Assembly: GCA_902496375.1 (NCBI GenBank)
Contig: CABVAS010000114.1
Coordinates: forward strand, 1-5,706
Length of the DNA stretch: 5,706 nt
Reading direction: 5' to 3'
Source of the DNA: an uncultured Collinsella sp.
Lineage (GTDB): Bacteria; Actinomycetota; Coriobacteriia; Coriobacteriales; Coriobacteriaceae
The notes beneath the pieces were generated by a model. That model made no database searches and had not been told where the DNA came from. It saw only the letters and a program-made list of their open reading frames with translations. Position numbers and translations under genes: made by a program. Of this stretch, positions 5,156 through 5,706 are shown in pieces. Position 1 is the stretch's first letter; every line of letters begins with the position of its first letter.

Positions 5156-5706
5156 GATGCTCAAATTGCCGGTCTTGGACGTCGACGGCGAAAAGCTCGG
5201 CGTTGTGAACGATTTTGGTATTGCTACCGGCGAAGTTTTTCCGCACGTGACGTCGCTCGCGTTCCGCGGACCCGGCAAGACGCCGTTTATGATCAGCTGG
5301 CGCAAATGGGTCGACCGTATCGACGAGACGGGCGTACACCTTAAGACGTCGGCCACCGAAATCCGTTTTTCGTACCTGCAGCCGACCGAACTCTTACTCG
5401 CCCGCGACGTGCTTAACAAGCAAATTGTCGACACGCAGGGCATGAAGGTCGTGCGCGTAAACGACATCAAGTTTTCCATGTCGGGCGAAAATCAGCTGCG
5501 CCTGCTGGGCGCCGAAGTGGGCGCCCGCGGTCTGCTACGCGCCATCAGCCCCGCGCTCGAGCATATCGTCGAAGGCTTTATGAAGCACCTGGGCAAACCG
5601 CTCGGCGAGGACATCATCGCCTGGTCCTACATGGACCTGCTCGACCGTTCGACTAAAAACATCCAGCTTTCGGTGTCGCACAAGACGCTCGGCGAGCTGC
5701 ACCCTG
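5139..5706 (+). CDS. PRC-barrel/MgtE_N-type metal-transport-associated protein, 3'-truncated
   Basis: 189 codons are visible and the frame runs off the window. An in-frame TGA at 5124 limits the start. TTG 5139 has GGAG at 5130-5133 with 5-nt spacing and gives LNYLSEMLKLPVLDVDGEKLG; ATG 5157 is the alternative. Residues about 3-80 form a PRC-barrel-like unit (LPVLDVDGEKLGVVNDFG..., WVDRID). Residues about 84-140 form a second (ELLLARDVLNKQIVDTQGMKVVRVNDI, then LRLLGAEVGARGLL). Residues 141-186 are helical, and the window ends at ELHP, where I expect the MgtE N-terminal domain (usually LHPADLA...), then CBS domains. Such soluble PRC-MgtE_N-CBS proteins are, as I recall, commonly encoded beside NRAMP-type Mn2+/divalent transporters, so a metal-sensing regulatory subunit is likely. 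The long structured leader supports metal- or metabolite-responsive expression. The family call is good; the ligand is unknown. Confidence 0.82.
   Translation, partial: MNYLSEMLKLPVLDVDGEKLGVVNDFGIATGEVFPHVTSLAFRGPGKTPFMISWRKWVDRIDETGVHLKTSATEIRFSYLQPTELLLARDVLNKQIVDTQGMKVVRVNDIKFSMSGENQLRLLGAEVGARGLLRAISPALEHIVEGFMKHLGKPLGEDIIAWSYMDLLDRSTKNIQLSVSHKTLGELHP

Noticed and set aside
4845..5479. Long minus-strand reading frames over the intergenic region and the MgtE-like gene
   Set aside because: They are antisense to a well-supported coding frame, have no sensible SD and show no recognisable domain.

Overview
The window looks like a chromosomal stretch of a high-GC actinomycete of the class Coriobacteriia, most like Collinsella. 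This rests on codon use (GC-ending codons, CGC/CGT arginine), the protein style and recalled resemblance of the gene set. No database search was possible. All protein-coding genes lie on the + strand, and I see no IS element, phage gene, CRISPR array, tRNA or rRNA.

Layout. (1) Bases 1-1192 are the 3' part of a CNNM/CBS/CorC_HlyC membrane protein (HlyC/CorC family). (2) After 24 bp, 1217-2050 encodes a stand-alone protein resembling the N-terminal domain of cyanophycin synthetase, followed by a long acidic Ala/Pro/Glu tail. (3) A 136-bp gap holds a TATAAT -10 and a leader hairpin. It precedes a two-gene operon: a YtxH-type glycine-zipper protein (2187-2576), translationally coupled through TAATG to a double PRC-barrel protein (2576-3331). 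(4) A perfect 11-bp hairpin (3353-3382), probably a terminator, separates that operon from a membrane-anchored CE4 polysaccharide deacetylase-like protein (3404-4810) whose catalytic histidines are all replaced. (5) A 328-bp gene-free stretch (4811-5138) contains a REP-like palindrome, an extended -10 promoter and a highly structured ~200-nt leader. (6) From 5139 to the window end runs the 5' part of a PRC-barrel/MgtE_N-type protein, cut off just where the MgtE_N domain should begin.

The most interesting region is the leader at about 4937-5138. It can fold into a compact three-way junction (4946-5002) whose closing 3' strand is also the 5' strand of a following long hairpin (4999-5033), so the two folds exclude each other. 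Further downstream an 11-bp stem buries the best Shine-Dalgarno sequence. That SD faces a 10-codon reading frame overlapping the start of the MgtE-like gene rather than the gene itself. This architecture fits a riboswitch or leader-peptide control of a divalent-metal transport gene. I cannot assign it to a known riboswitch class; this is structural inference from base pairing by eye.

Shared theme: nearly all proteins look envelope- or metal-related (CNNM/CorC, YtxH, PRC-barrel, CE4-like, MgtE-like). Two of them carry PRC-barrel domains.
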